Shown: piece by piece, positions 8,871 to 17,930 of the stretch | Layout: each line of letters starts with the position of its first letter | Numbering within the stretch: position 1 is the first letter of the stretch | Source: Amycolatopsis methanolica 239 | Lineage (GTDB): Bacteria > Actinomycetota > Actinomycetes > Mycobacteriales > Pseudonocardiaceae | Assembly: GCF_000739085.1 (NCBI RefSeq) | Contig: NZ_CP009110.1 | Coordinates: forward strand, 6,262,001-6,326,000 | Direction of reading: 5' to 3' | DNA: 64,000 bases | Translations under genes and position numbers: made by a program | Notes under the pieces: generated by a model | Databases searched by the model: none | The model's input: only the letters and a program-made list of their open reading frames with translations | What the model was told of the DNA's origin: nothing

Positions 8871-9898
8871 CGGCCGCCTCCGGTGACCCCTGAGTTCGTC
8901 GCCGGGGGCTCACAGCCACCCGGATTGATGTTGAGCAGGTTGAGGTTGACGGTCGGCGGCAGCAGGCCGCACACGTACACGTCGAACCAGTGGCCGTTGC
9001 CGAGGGTGTTGGCGAACAGCCGGTAGAACGGGGCGAGCTGGTTGAGGCTCACGTTCAGGTTCTCCTGGTTGCGTTCCAGCAGCCCGGTCACCTGGTCGAG
9101 CTGGGCCAGCGCGGGCGCGAGCTGCTGCTGGTTGTCCGACACCAGCCCGGCCAGCTGCACCGAGAGCGCCCTGGCGCCCTGCAGCAGCGAGCTGATCGCC
9201 GTCTTGCGGGCCTGCACCTCGTCGAGCAACAGCGTGCCGTCACCGATCAGCCGCTGGAACTGGCCGCTGCGGTCGGCGAGGGTCTTGCTGAGCTGGCTGG
9301 TGTTGTCAAGGAGCTTGTGCAGCTGCTCGTCGCGGCCGGCGATCGTGGTGGACAGCGCGGACAGGCTGTCCAGCGCTGGCCGGATCTGCTCCGGGGTACC
9401 GGAGAACTCCTGCGCGATGGTCTGGAAGCTCTGCGCCAGCTGCTTGGTGTCGATCTGGTCGACCGTCCTGGACAGCCCGGTGAAGGCGTCACTGACGTCG
9501 AACGGCGCCTTCGTCCGTGCCACCGGGATCGGGCTGGCGGGGTCGAGCGGGGCCTTGCCGGCGGACTCCAGCGCGACGTACTTCTGCCCGAGCAGCGTCT
9601 TGATCTCGATGGACGCCCTGGTCTGGTCGCCGAGGAAGGCGTTCTTCGCCCGGAAACTCACCAGGACGTGCCCGCCGTTCAGTTCGATCTTCTTGACCTG
9701 ACCGATCTTGACGCCGGCCATGCGGACCTCGTCGTCCGCCTTCAGCCCGGCGGCCTCGGTGAATTCGGCCTGGTACACCGCTCCACCACCGATCAGCGGC
9801 AGGTCGTCGTAGAAGTAGGCGGCGACGGTCAGCAGCGCGATGATCACCACGCTGGCGATGCCGATCGGGACGGGATTGCGTTCCTCGAAGGCTTTCAC
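8867..9898 (-). CDS. mceC: MCE family protein MceC
   Basis: 343 aa from GTG at 9898, which forms a 4-bp GTGA overlap with the mceB stop. The open frame extends further upstream but only inside mceB, so the overlap start is preferred. The protein begins VKAFEERNPVPIGIASVVII, the conserved MceC opening (F-x-E-R-N-P), then the MCE domain (about 42-115; VRMAGVKIGQVKKIELNG, LLGQKYVALESAG) and a helical tube region. A PTVNLNLLNINPGG segment sits near the C-terminus. Confidence 0.9.
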   Translation of the reverse strand: MKAFEERNPVPIGIASVVIIALLTVAAYFYDDLPLIGGGAVYQAEFTEAAGLKADDEVRMAGVKIGQVKKIELNGGHVLVSFRAKNAFLGDQTRASIEIKTLLGQKYVALESAGKAPLDPASPIPVARTKAPFDVSDAFTGLSRTVDQIDTKQLAQSFQTIAQEFSGTPEQIRPALDSLSALSTTIAGRDEQLHKLLDNTSQLSKTLADRSGQFQRLIGDGTLLLDEVQARKTAISSLLQGARALSVQLAGLVSDNQQQLAPALAQLDQVTGLLERNQENLNVSLNQLAPFYRLFANTLGNGHWFDVYVCGLLPPTVNLNLLNINPGGCEPPATNSGVTGGGR

Positions 9899-10935
9899 GA
9901 TGTACACCTCGACGGGGTCTGGGCGAGCGGCACCGGGAGCACCGGGACGTTCAGCCCGAGCGACTGCACGCCGACATTCCCGACCGCCGCGCACAGGTAG
10001 AAGTTGAACCAGGAGCCGTACGAGGCCGTTGGGGTGATGGTCTCCACGTTGCGCGGCAGGTTGTTGAGGAACTGCTCGACCAGGCTGGAACCGCGGTTCA
10101 GGTTGGCCGCGAGCGCGCCGAGCCCCGCGATGTCCTGCTTGAGCGGTTCCCTCGCCTCGGCGAGGAACCCGCTCGTGGTCGCGCTCAGCTCGGCGAGCGC
10201 GCTGACCGACTCCCCGATCGGCTCGCGGTCCGCGGCGAGCCCGGTGACCAGTTCCTGCAGGGTGCCGACCAGCCCGGAGAGTTCGTCCCCGCGGCCGTTG
10301 ACGGTGTCCAGCACGGTGTTCAGGTTGTCGATCACCTGGCCGATCGCCTGGTCCTTGCCGGCGATCGTCGACGCCAGCTCCGTGGTGTGCCGAAGCAGCG
10401 AGTTGATCGTGCCGCCCTCGCCCTGCAGCACCTGGATCAGTTCGTAGGACAGCTTGTTGACGTCATCCGGCGACAGCGCCTGGAACAGCGGCTTGAACCC
10501 GTTGAACAGCTGGGTCAGGTTGAGCGCCGGCTTGGTCTGCCGCAAGGGAATGGTGTCCCCCGGGTTGAGCACCCCGCCGGCGTCGCCCGGCTGCTGTTCC
10601 AGCGCGATGTAACGCTGGCCGACCAGGTTGCGGTACTTGAGCACGGCCTGGATCGAGCGGGGCAGCTTGCGGCCGGCGTCGACCGAGAAGTCGACCCTGG
10701 CCACGTTCTCGTTGTCGCCGCCGACCTCGATCGCGTCGACCTGGCCGACACGCACGCCGGACACCCGGACGTCGTCGCCGACGTTCAGCGAGGTCACGTC
10801 TGAGAACACCGCGTGGTAGGAGTTCGACGGCTGGAAGGTGATGTTGGCGATGGTGGCCGCGAGCAGCAGGGTGGACAGCACGGTGAACACCACGAAGATG
10901 GACAGCTTCGTCACCGGCCCGACGAGCGACTTCAC
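9895..10935 (-). CDS. mceB: MCE family protein MceB
   Basis: 346 aa from GTG at 10935, overlapping the mceA stop as GTGA. VKSLVGPVTKLSIFVVFTVL is the membrane anchor. The MCE domain (about 38-115) shows VRVSGVRVGQVDAIEVGG and NLVGQRYIALEQQPGD, followed by the helical region (ELASTIAGKDQAIGQVIDNL). The C-terminal segment with NLPRNVETITPTASYGSWFN is typical of MceB. A 364-aa reading from an upstream ATG would start inside mceA and is not preferred. Confidence 0.9.
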   Translation of the reverse strand: MKSLVGPVTKLSIFVVFTVLSTLLLAATIANITFQPSNSYHAVFSDVTSLNVGDDVRVSGVRVGQVDAIEVGGDNENVARVDFSVDAGRKLPRSIQAVLKYRNLVGQRYIALEQQPGDAGGVLNPGDTIPLRQTKPALNLTQLFNGFKPLFQALSPDDVNKLSYELIQVLQGEGGTINSLLRHTTELASTIAGKDQAIGQVIDNLNTVLDTVNGRGDELSGLVGTLQELVTGLAADREPIGESVSALAELSATTSGFLAEAREPLKQDIAGLGALAANLNRGSSLVEQFLNNLPRNVETITPTASYGSWFNFYLCAAVGNVGVQSLGLNVPVLPVPLAQTPSRCTS

Positions 10936-12290
10936 CGGACGGTCACCTCCTGGCCGCGATAGAGCGGCCCGACCAGCACGCTGCTCCACTGTGGAACGTC
11001 ACCGGGGGCGGTGCCCATCGACGGCGCGAGCAGCGTCGCGACCAGCGCACGTTCCGCCGCCGAATTGGCCAGCGACGGCACCTGCTGCCCGTCCGCGGCC
11101 GGCGTGGCCATGGCGCCGTCGAGTAGCGAGTTCATGCCGGAGGGTGTCCTGGTGGCACCGGCCGGCGGCGGGGTGGAGCCGTCGCGGAGCGGCCCGGCGC
11201 CCGGGTACTGCGGGAAGTTCCCGTTGGTGGCGATCGGGTAGCAGGCCGGCCCGCGTTTGTCGTTGTACGCCGGCGTGTCCCTGCCCGGCACGTATTTGCC
11301 GCGGCTGGCGGTGATCTCGATGGTCAGGTTCAGGGCGTGGTTGTTGTTGCGCCCACCGCCCCAGATCTCGTCGAGTTTCGGCACCAGGTCGGAGAGCTGG
11401 CCGAGCAGGCACGGGTACTCCGGCGCGTACTTGGCCAGAAGCTCCACTGTGGACCTGCTGGCACCGACCAGCCCGATCAGGTTGTTCTTGTTCACTTCCA
11501 GGAAGCTCCGCAGGTCCGCGGAGGTCGCGGACAGGCTGTCGAACAGCCCGTGCAGGTTCTGTTGCTGGTCCACCAGGGTTTTGCTCGTCACGGTGAGATC
11601 GGACAGGGTTTGCAAGAGGTCGGGCGCCGCGTCGCGGTAGGCGTCGGCGACCCCGGCGAGCTGCCGGATGTCCTCGGTGAGGTCGGGCAGCGACGGGTTG
11701 AGCTCCCGCACGTACTCGTTGAGAGTGACCAGGGTCTGGCCGAGGTCCTTGCCACGGCCGTCGGAGAGCGCGTCGGACACCGCGGTGAGGGTGCTGGACA
11801 GTTTCTCCGGCTGGACCGACTTGAGCACCGGCATCAGGCTGTCGAGCACGCGGTTCAACTCGACTGCGGCCGACGAGCGGTCGAGGCCGATGGTGTCGCC
11901 GGCCTCGATCCGCCCGACCGCGCCGGTCTTCGGCAGCACCAGGTTGACGTAGCGCTCACCGAAGAGCGTCTTGGGCAGCAACCTGGCCGTGACGTTCTTC
12001 GGGATCAGGTCGATCTTGTCCGGGTTCAGTGCGAGGTGCAGCGTCGCGCCTTCGAAGGAGGTGTCGATGCTGCGCACCTCGCCGACGATCACGCCGCGCA
12101 CCTTCACGTCCGACTGCGGCAGCAGCTGGTCGCCCAGCTTCTGCACGCGCAGGTCCACCATGACGACCGGGGTGAAGCGCTTCTGGTAGAAGGCGATCGT
12201 CAGCGCGAAGAACAGCACGATCGCGAGCAGGTACACCAGGCCGAGCACCCGACGCGGAATCGCCGGCAGCACACCACGTTCGGCGCTCAT
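10932..12290 (-). CDS. mceA: MCE family protein MceA
   Basis: 452 aa from ATG at 12290 (ATGA overlap with the yrbEB stop). The open frame continues much further upstream, but that part lies antisense or in another frame over the permease gene and is spurious. The protein has a transmembrane anchor (RRVLGLVYLLAIVLFFALTI), an MCE domain (about 40-118) with VKVRGVIVGEVRSIDTSFEG, a helical tube region, the segment EYPCLLGQLSDLVPKLDEIW, and a C-terminal part (about 330-452) with RDTPAYNDKRGPACYP, typical of MceA. First MCE subunit of the importer. Confidence 0.92.
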   Translation of the reverse strand: MSAERGVLPAIPRRVLGLVYLLAIVLFFALTIAFYQKRFTPVVMVDLRVQKLGDQLLPQSDVKVRGVIVGEVRSIDTSFEGATLHLALNPDKIDLIPKNVTARLLPKTLFGERYVNLVLPKTGAVGRIEAGDTIGLDRSSAAVELNRVLDSLMPVLKSVQPEKLSSTLTAVSDALSDGRGKDLGQTLVTLNEYVRELNPSLPDLTEDIRQLAGVADAYRDAAPDLLQTLSDLTVTSKTLVDQQQNLHGLFDSLSATSADLRSFLEVNKNNLIGLVGASRSTVELLAKYAPEYPCLLGQLSDLVPKLDEIWGGGRNNNHALNLTIEITASRGKYVPGRDTPAYNDKRGPACYPIATNGNFPQYPGAGPLRDGSTPPPAGATRTPSGMNSLLDGAMATPAADGQQVPSLANSAAERALVATLLAPSMGTAPGDVPQWSSVLVGPLYRGQEVTVR

Positions 12291-13147
12291 CCGGCCACCC
12301 GCACCGTGGTCGTGGTGCCCCAGATCGCGAGGCTGAGGAAGAAGTCGAGGATGACCACGGTGACGATCGCGGTCTTCACCGCGCGCCCGACCGCGACCCC
12401 GACGCCCGCGGGACCGCCGCCAGCGGTGTACCCGTAGTAGCAGTGGATGAGGATGATCACCACGGCGAAGACCAGGATCTTCGCGAAGGACCACAACACG
12501 TCCTCCGGCGGCAGGAACAGGTTGAAGTAGTGGTCGTACGTTCCGGCGGACTGGCCGTTGAACGTGATCGTGATGAACCTCGACGCGACGTAGGAGGCCA
12601 GCAGGCCGAGGGTGTACAGCGGCAGGATGGCCACGAAGCCGGCGACCATCCTGGTGGTGACCAGGTAGGGCAGGCTCGGGATGCCCATCGTCTCGAGCGC
12701 GTCGATCTCCTCGGCGATGCGCATCGCGCCGAGCTGCGCGGTGAACCCGGAGCCGACGGTCGCCGAGAGCGCGATCCCGGCGACCAGCGGGGAGATCTCG
12801 CGCGTGTTGAAATAGGCGGACACAAACCCGGTGAACGCCTCGGTACCGATCTGGTTCAGCGCCGCATACCCTTGCAGGCCGACCACGGTGCCGACGAACA
12901 GGTTGAGCGCCACCATCACGCCGATCGTCCCGCCGATCACCGCCAGCGCGCCGCTGCCGAAGGACACTTCGGACAGCAGCCGGATGATTTCCTTGGAATA
13001 CCGGCGAATCGTGCGAGGAATCCACAGGAAGGCACGGATGTAGAACCAGAGCTGGTTGCCGTAGTCGTCGAGGCTCGCCACCGGTTTCCTGGCGGCCTTC
13101 CTGGCGCGATCGGCGATCACGGCACGCTTGGGCATGGTGTCGACCAC
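12287..13147 (-). CDS. yrbEB: YrbE-type (MlaE-like) Mce permease, second subunit
   Basis: 286 aa integral membrane protein of the MlaE family with about 5-6 transmembrane helices. Conserved core: GTEAFTGFVSAYFNTREISP, SATVGSGFTAQLGAMRIAEE and DALETMGIPSLPYLVTTRM, the coupling-helix EID(A)LE motif that contacts the ATPase. It pairs with the neighbouring YrbE protein to form the membrane channel that receives lipid from the MCE tube. 3-bp gap to yrbEA, 4-bp overlap with mceA. Confidence 0.93.
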   Translation of the reverse strand: MVDTMPKRAVIADRARKAARKPVASLDDYGNQLWFYIRAFLWIPRTIRRYSKEIIRLLSEVSFGSGALAVIGGTIGVMVALNLFVGTVVGLQGYAALNQIGTEAFTGFVSAYFNTREISPLVAGIALSATVGSGFTAQLGAMRIAEEIDALETMGIPSLPYLVTTRMVAGFVAILPLYTLGLLASYVASRFITITFNGQSAGTYDHYFNLFLPPEDVLWSFAKILVFAVVIILIHCYYGYTAGGGPAGVGVAVGRAVKTAIVTVVILDFFLSLAIWGTTTTVRVAG

Positions 13148-13150
13148 GGA

Positions 13151-13942
13151 TCAGCTCCCCTTCGGCGGCACGATGTGCAAGTACAGGGTGGTCAGCACGA
13201 AGTTGACGAAATACAGCAGCAGGAACGTGATCACCACTGCCTGGTTGACCGAGTCGCCGACGCCTTTCGGGCCGCCACGCGGGTTCAGCCCGCGATAGGA
13301 GGCGACCACCCCGGCGACCAGACCGAAGATCAACGCCTTGAGCTCGCTGATGTAGATGTCCGGCAGCTGGGCGAGCGCGTTGAAGCTGGACAGGTACGCG
13401 CCGGGCGTGCCGCCCTGCAGGAAGACGTTGAAGAAGTAGCCACCGGCCACACCCACGATGCTGACCAGGCCGTTGAGCAGCACCGCGACGAACGCCATCG
13501 CGAGCACGCGTGGGACGATCAGCCGCTGCACCGGGGAGACGCCGAGCACCTTCATCGCGTCGATCTCTTCCCGGATCGTCCTGGACCCGATGTCCGCGCA
13601 CACCGCGGAGCCACCGGCGCCGGCGATGATCAGCGCGGTGACGATCGGCGCGGCCTGCTGCACAGTGGCCAGCACCCCGGCGGCCCCGGTGAAGGACTGC
13701 GCACCGAGCTGCCGAGTCAGCGAACCGAGCTGGAGCGCGATCACCGCGCCGAACGGGATGGACACCAGCGCGCTCGGCAGCAGCGAGACGCTGGCGACGA
13801 ACCAGGCCTGCTGCAGAAACTCGCGCAGCTGGAACGGGCGCTTGGGCAGCAGCCGGAACACATCGAGGCCGAGCGCGAACAATCGGCCGGTCTCACGGAA
13901 CGCGCCGACGCCGGGGAAGGAGAACTGCTTGGTGCCGCTCAC
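13151..13942 (-). CDS. yrbEA: YrbE-type (MlaE-like) Mce permease, first subunit
   Basis: 263 aa, MlaE family, about 5-6 membrane segments. Core motifs: AGAGGSAVCADIGSRTIREE and IDAMKVLGVSPVQRLIVPRV, the coupling-helix signature. The N-terminal amphipathic helix (VGAFRETGRLFALGLDVFRL) is typical. It starts at 13942 in an ATGA overlap with the Mkl stop. Forms the transmembrane heterodimer with the next gene's product. Confidence 0.93.
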   Translation of the reverse strand: MSGTKQFSFPGVGAFRETGRLFALGLDVFRLLPKRPFQLREFLQQAWFVASVSLLPSALVSIPFGAVIALQLGSLTRQLGAQSFTGAAGVLATVQQAAPIVTALIIAGAGGSAVCADIGSRTIREEIDAMKVLGVSPVQRLIVPRVLAMAFVAVLLNGLVSIVGVAGGYFFNVFLQGGTPGAYLSSFNALAQLPDIYISELKALIFGLVAGVVASYRGLNPRGGPKGVGDSVNQAVVITFLLLYFVNFVLTTLYLHIVPPKGS

Positions 13943-15045
13943 GAAATGCTCCCGCTGTTCCGGATCACCGGCAGCTCGACCGTGTCGGTGGGCCCGGCCC
14001 GGAAATCGCTGTGGTGGCGCCCGGACGCGGCGAGCGTGCTCGCGTCAACGCCGTAGCGGTGTTGTTCTTCCGGGGTGAGTGAGTCGATGATGCCTTCCTG
14101 CGCGGCGGGCGGCAGGGTGTGCAGGATCTTCATCACCCGGTCCTTCCGGCGGCGCACCCCCTTGCGCTCGGGCAACCCCGGGGTCGGCTGCAACTGCGGC
14201 ACCACCCCCCGCACATCCTCGGTGGACCCGTCGTGATGACCCGCATCCGCCTGCGCCTGCTCCCGCGCCATCTGCGCGGAATCCTTCTCCTCACTCATCC
14301 CGATCGGACCAAGCCGGCGACCATTGAGGAACTGCTCCACCACCGGCTCATCACTGGTCAGCAACACCTCCCGCGGACCGAACATCACCAGTTCCTTGCG
14401 GAACAACATCCCAATGTTGTCCGGCACCGTCCGCGCCAGGTTGATGTTGTGCGTGACGATCAGGATCGTCGCATCGATCTGCGCATTCAAATCGATCAGC
14501 AACTGCGACAGATACGCCGTGCGCACCGGATCCAAACCCGAATCCGGCTCATCACACAAAATGATCTCCGGGTCCAGCACCAACGCCCGCGCCAGCCCGG
14601 CCCGCTTCCGCATCCCACCGGAGATCTCCCCCGGCAACTTCTTCTCCGCACCGGCCAAACCGGTCATCTCCAGCTTTTCCAGCACGATCCGCTTGATCTC
14701 GGACTCGGACTTCTTCGTGTGCTCACGCAGCGGAAACGCCACATTGTCATACAGATTCATCGAGCCGAACAACGCGCCGTCCTGGAACAACACCCCGAAC
14801 AGCTTCCGCGTCTCGTACAACCGGTGCTCAGAACACGTCACGATGTCCACACCGTTGATCACACAGGAACCCCGGTCCGGCTTCAGCAAGCCGATCATCG
14901 ACTTCAAAAACACCGACTTACCGGTACCCGACGGCCCCAACATCACCGAGACTTCACCCGGCGGCAGCGTCAACGACACATCACGCCAGATGGCCTGCTT
15001 ACCGAAAGACTTGGTCAAGCCCTCGATGACCACCTCAGCACCCAT
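13939..15045 (-). CDS. mkl: Mce ABC-transporter ATPase (Mkl/MceG-type)
   Basis: 368 aa from ATG at 15045, preceded by GAGGAGTG. The open frame extends to 15357 but without a better start signal. The ABC domain (about 1-250) has Walker A GPSGTGKS, signature GEISGGMRKRAGLARAL, Walker B IILCDEP and a switch His in VTHNI. A C-terminal tail of about 110 residues (LNGRRLGPIGMSEEKDSAQM, then KILHTLPPAAQEGIIDSL) resembles the tail of mycobacterial MceG, which regulates YrbE interaction. It energises lipid import. Here it heads the mce operon, so the importer is genetically self-contained. Confidence 0.92.
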   Translation of the reverse strand: MGAEVVIEGLTKSFGKQAIWRDVSLTLPPGEVSVMLGPSGTGKSVFLKSMIGLLKPDRGSCVINGVDIVTCSEHRLYETRKLFGVLFQDGALFGSMNLYDNVAFPLREHTKKSESEIKRIVLEKLEMTGLAGAEKKLPGEISGGMRKRAGLARALVLDPEIILCDEPDSGLDPVRTAYLSQLLIDLNAQIDATILIVTHNINLARTVPDNIGMLFRKELVMFGPREVLLTSDEPVVEQFLNGRRLGPIGMSEEKDSAQMAREQAQADAGHHDGSTEDVRGVVPQLQPTPGLPERKGVRRRKDRVMKILHTLPPAAQEGIIDSLTPEEQHRYGVDASTLAASGRHHSDFRAGPTDTVELPVIRNSGSIS

Positions 15046-15259
15046 CAACACTCCTCGTCGAGTCGATCTGCCGGGACTCTGCCGGGTGGTGACGCCGGCC
15101 ACCATGGCCACGGGGGCCAACCATGGCCTCCGAGGGCCAAGAACACCGGACTTGGACAGAATCCACAGTGGGCGGCCGCCGGGATGGTCCGCGACAGCCG
15201 GCACGTCCGCCGTGCACGTCGCGGTGATTTTCCCAGTAGCGCCGGTCATATGTGTCGTT

Positions 15260-15286
15260 CCGCGGCGACGATAACCATCGCCGCGG
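15260..15286 (-). terminator. Hairpin after the PucR-like regulator gene
   Basis: CCGCGGCGA (15260-15268) and TCGCCGCGG (15278-15286) form a perfect 9-bp stem with a 9-nt loop, 8 bp beyond the stop of the leftward PucR-like gene. No U-run follows, so termination is likely but not certain. It also lies upstream of the mce operon start. Confidence 0.5.
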
Positions 15287-15293
15287 TTGTCAC

Positions 15294-16592
15294 TTACGAA
15301 CAAGAACGGGGCGGCCGCTCTGTGCCGGAGAGCACCGCGGACCCCAGCCAGCGGCACGCGGTCAACGCCATCTCGACGTCGACCCGGTCGCCGTTGATCG
15401 GCCGGCCGCGTACCTCCTCGGCCTTGAGCACCCGGTACTTCACCGAGTTCTTGTGCAGGTTCAGCGCCGCGGCGGCCGCGGTATAGCTGCCACCGCCGGC
15501 AAGGAAGACGCGGAGGGTCTCGCGTAACCGCGCATGCTGCTCGTCGTCGGCGGCCAGCGGGCCGAGCACGTGGGTGAGCCAGGCGCGGGTATGTTTCAGG
15601 TCCGCGCAGAGCAGTGCCACGGTGCCGACCTGCGCGAACCGGGAGACCAGCGGGGCCCGCTGGCCGGCCGTCACCGCGACGGTCTGCGCCTGGGTGGCCT
15701 GCCAGTGCGTCGTGCGGAAGCCTTCCAGGTCGCTCTCGATCTCACCGAGGGCCACCCGTGCCGGGAAATCCCACTCCTTCAAGGTGTTCTCGATGATGTC
15801 GTGGTCGACCCGCGCGCCTTCCGCGAAGGGCAGCCAGGCCCAGGAGCTCGCCTCGTCGCAGGGCACGGTCAGCGGGCGTGCCACGCAACCGAGGCGTTCT
15901 GCGATGGTCACGATGAGACGGTCCAAATTGGCCAGTTCGAACTCGCGGCGGGCCACGTCGTCGATCCACACCACGATGCCGAGGTGCTGCTGCCGCAGGC
16001 GGTAGCCGAGCACGCCCTCCACCACCGACCGGTTCACCGAGCGCCCGGCGAGCAGCTCGCGGATCCTGCCGGCCCGCGCGGTGCTGCGGTTGCGCAGCCA
16101 GCTCTCCCGCTCCTCCTCGTAGACCACCGCGACCCGCTGGGACATCAGGTCGATGTAGTCGAAGCTGAAGGTCACGATCCGGCTGGTGATCGCGCTCGTG
16201 CGGGTGGCGTCGAAGCCCTCGCGGTGCACCTCCTCGATGAGCAACCGGACCAGGCTGTCCTGGCCGAGGCGGTACGCCCGGATCAAGGCCACCAGCGGCA
16301 CGTCGTGCTGGGCCAGCCGCCGCGCGTACTCACCGGCCGCCCACGGCGTCTCGAACCCGTCCAGCGCCATGCCGTGCTGCAGCAGGTGCAGCACCGTCTC
16401 GACGTTGCTCTCCACGCTGGCGTTGAGCAGCGGCGTCAGCCGCTCGTCCACCCCGAGCTCGGGGATCTCCTCGGACATCCGCTCGATCATGTGCCGCACG
16501 AGCGCGGGCACCCGCGAGCGCAGCCGGCTCGCGATGGCCACGATGCTGGCGACTTCGGCATCCTGGATCTCGTCGTCGGCGTCTTCGGTCAT
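15294..16592 (-). CDS. PucR/CdaR-type transcriptional regulator
   Basis: 432 aa, ATG at 16592. The N-terminal half is an all-helical sensor region (VRHMIERMSEEIPELGVDER, QHDVPLVALIRAYRLGQDS) of the RsbRD/PucR N-terminal kind. The middle (about 195-320) is a GGDEF-like alpha/beta domain as in CdaR. The last 60 residues carry the PucR HTH (FLAGGGSYTAAAAALNLHKN, then SVKYRVLKAEEV). Such proteins regulate degradative operons, often from a neighbouring gene. It lies just upstream of mkl in the same direction, 248 bp before it, and is divergent from an AraC regulator (168-bp gap). The mce operon is its most plausible target. Confidence 0.85.
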   Translation of the reverse strand: MTEDADDEIQDAEVASIVAIASRLRSRVPALVRHMIERMSEEIPELGVDERLTPLLNASVESNVETVLHLLQHGMALDGFETPWAAGEYARRLAQHDVPLVALIRAYRLGQDSLVRLLIEEVHREGFDATRTSAITSRIVTFSFDYIDLMSQRVAVVYEEERESWLRNRSTARAGRIRELLAGRSVNRSVVEGVLGYRLRQQHLGIVVWIDDVARREFELANLDRLIVTIAERLGCVARPLTVPCDEASSWAWLPFAEGARVDHDIIENTLKEWDFPARVALGEIESDLEGFRTTHWQATQAQTVAVTAGQRAPLVSRFAQVGTVALLCADLKHTRAWLTHVLGPLAADDEQHARLRETLRVFLAGGGSYTAAAAALNLHKNSVKYRVLKAEEVRGRPINGDRVDVEMALTACRWLGSAVLSGTERPPRSCS

Positions 16593-16759
16593 GGCTTGGT
16601 CACTCGTTCATGGTCTCCACGGCGGTACCCGGCGTGGTCGTCTTACTCGGGGCTACCGAGGGTAAGCGGCGCCGCGGCGACCTCCCAGGGTCATCGAGGC
16701 CAGTGAGTTGATATTTTTGGCCAAGCGGTTCGACAGCGGAGTCGGCGGGAGGTGCCATC

Positions 16760-17800
16760 GTGGGATCCGAGAGTGTGCTGCGCGCGCCCGCGAGCGCCCT
16801 GCTCCTGACCAGGCTGGGGATGGAGCGCGGGGTACCGGCCGCGGAGTCCCTTCGCGGGACCGGGCTGCGGATGGCGGATCTGGCCAACCCCGACCAGCCG
16901 GTGACCGCCGCGCAGGAAATGACCGTCATCGCCAACCTGGTGCGCACCCTGGGTGACCCGCCGGGGCTGGGCCTGGACGCCGGCCTGCGCTACCACCTCA
17001 CCACCTACGGCATCTGGGGTTTCGCCCTGATCAGCAGCCCCACCCTGCGTAGCGCCATCTCGGTCGGCCTGCGCTACCTCGACCTGACCTACTCGTTCTG
17101 CCGGATGACCCCGGTCGAGGCCGGCGACGAGCTCACTCTGGTCCTCGACGCATCCGCGGCACCGGAGGAGCTGAGACGCTTCCTGCTGGAACGGGACGCG
17201 GCGGCGATCCACACCATCCAGCGCGAGCTGCTCGCCGCGCCGAGCCGGCTGCATCGGGTCAGCTTCGCGTTCGCTCCACCCGCCGGCGGCCTCGCTCGCT
17301 ACACCGAGGTCTTCGGGCTGCGGCCCGAGTTCGGCGCGGCGGCCGACTCGGTCTCGTTCGACCGGGCGAGCCTCGATTCGCCACTCCCCCAGGCGGAACC
17401 CCTCACCGCGAGCCTGGCAGAAGCCCAGTGCCGGCGGCTGCTCGAACAGCGGCGGACCAGGACTGGGCTGCCGAACCGGGTGCGCGAGGTGCTGCTCGGC
17501 CGGCCGCAGGCGCCACCGACGGTGGTCGAGGTGGCGAGCAGGCTGCACCTGTCGCCGAGAACGCTGCGCCGGCGGCTGTCCGAGGAGGGAACGTCCTACC
17601 GCTGCCTGCTCGATGAGGTGCGTGAGGAGCTGGCCGACGAACTGCTGGACGCCGGCCGGCTGACGGTCGAGGAAGTCGCCTACCGGCTGGGGTACGCCGA
17701 GACGTCCAGCTTCACGCACGCCTTCCGGCGGTGGAAGGGGGTCAGCCCCAGGGCGCACCGGCGGGCTGTCCGGGCCCACCCGCGACCGGGTCACCGCTGA
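16760..17800 (+). CDS. AraC family transcriptional regulator (AraC_binding_2/OruR-like)
   Basis: 346 aa, ATG at 16760. Residues about 20-200 match the N-terminal ligand domain typical of OruR/ArgR-like regulators (GLRYHLTTYGIWGFALISSP). Residues about 245-335 are the double-HTH AraC domain (VEVASRLHLSPRTLRRRLSE, then VEEVAYRLGYAETSSFTHAF and RRWKGVSPRAHRR). It is divergent from the PucR-like gene and 130 bp upstream of the acyl-CoA synthetase operon in the same direction, so it probably activates that operon. Confidence 0.88.
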   Translation: MGSESVLRAPASALLLTRLGMERGVPAAESLRGTGLRMADLANPDQPVTAAQEMTVIANLVRTLGDPPGLGLDAGLRYHLTTYGIWGFALISSPTLRSAISVGLRYLDLTYSFCRMTPVEAGDELTLVLDASAAPEELRRFLLERDAAAIHTIQRELLAAPSRLHRVSFAFAPPAGGLARYTEVFGLRPEFGAAADSVSFDRASLDSPLPQAEPLTASLAEAQCRRLLEQRRTRTGLPNRVREVLLGRPQAPPTVVEVASRLHLSPRTLRRRLSEEGTSYRCLLDEVREELADELLDAGRLTVEEVAYRLGYAETSSFTHAFRRWKGVSPRAHRRAVRAHPRPGHR

Positions 17801-17816
17801 CCAGGGCCTTTGTACG

Positions 17817-17854
17817 TTCCGAACAAACGGGTTGCGCAGATTCGTCTTCCGAAC
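17817..17854 (+). promoter_or_regulatory. Repeated TTCCGAAC boxes upstream of acyl-CoA synthetase operon
   Basis: The octamer TTCCGAAC occurs at 17817-17824 and again at 17847-17854, exactly 30 bp (about three helical turns) apart on the same face. A related GGGTTCGTACC follows at 17874. Tandem same-face sites are what an AraC-family activator uses. A TATATCT near 17905 may be the -10. Confidence 0.45.
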
Positions 17855-17930
17855 CTATGGAACGGATCACAGTGGGTTCGTACCTTTGCCCGCACTGGAG
17901 CGGTATATCTGCTGTAACCCGAGGAGCGAC

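Noticed and set aside
10932-13601. A single 889-codon minus-strand protein
   Set aside because: Only the part from 12290 downward has MCE features; the upstream part overlaps the YrbE gene in another frame and is an effect of GC bias.
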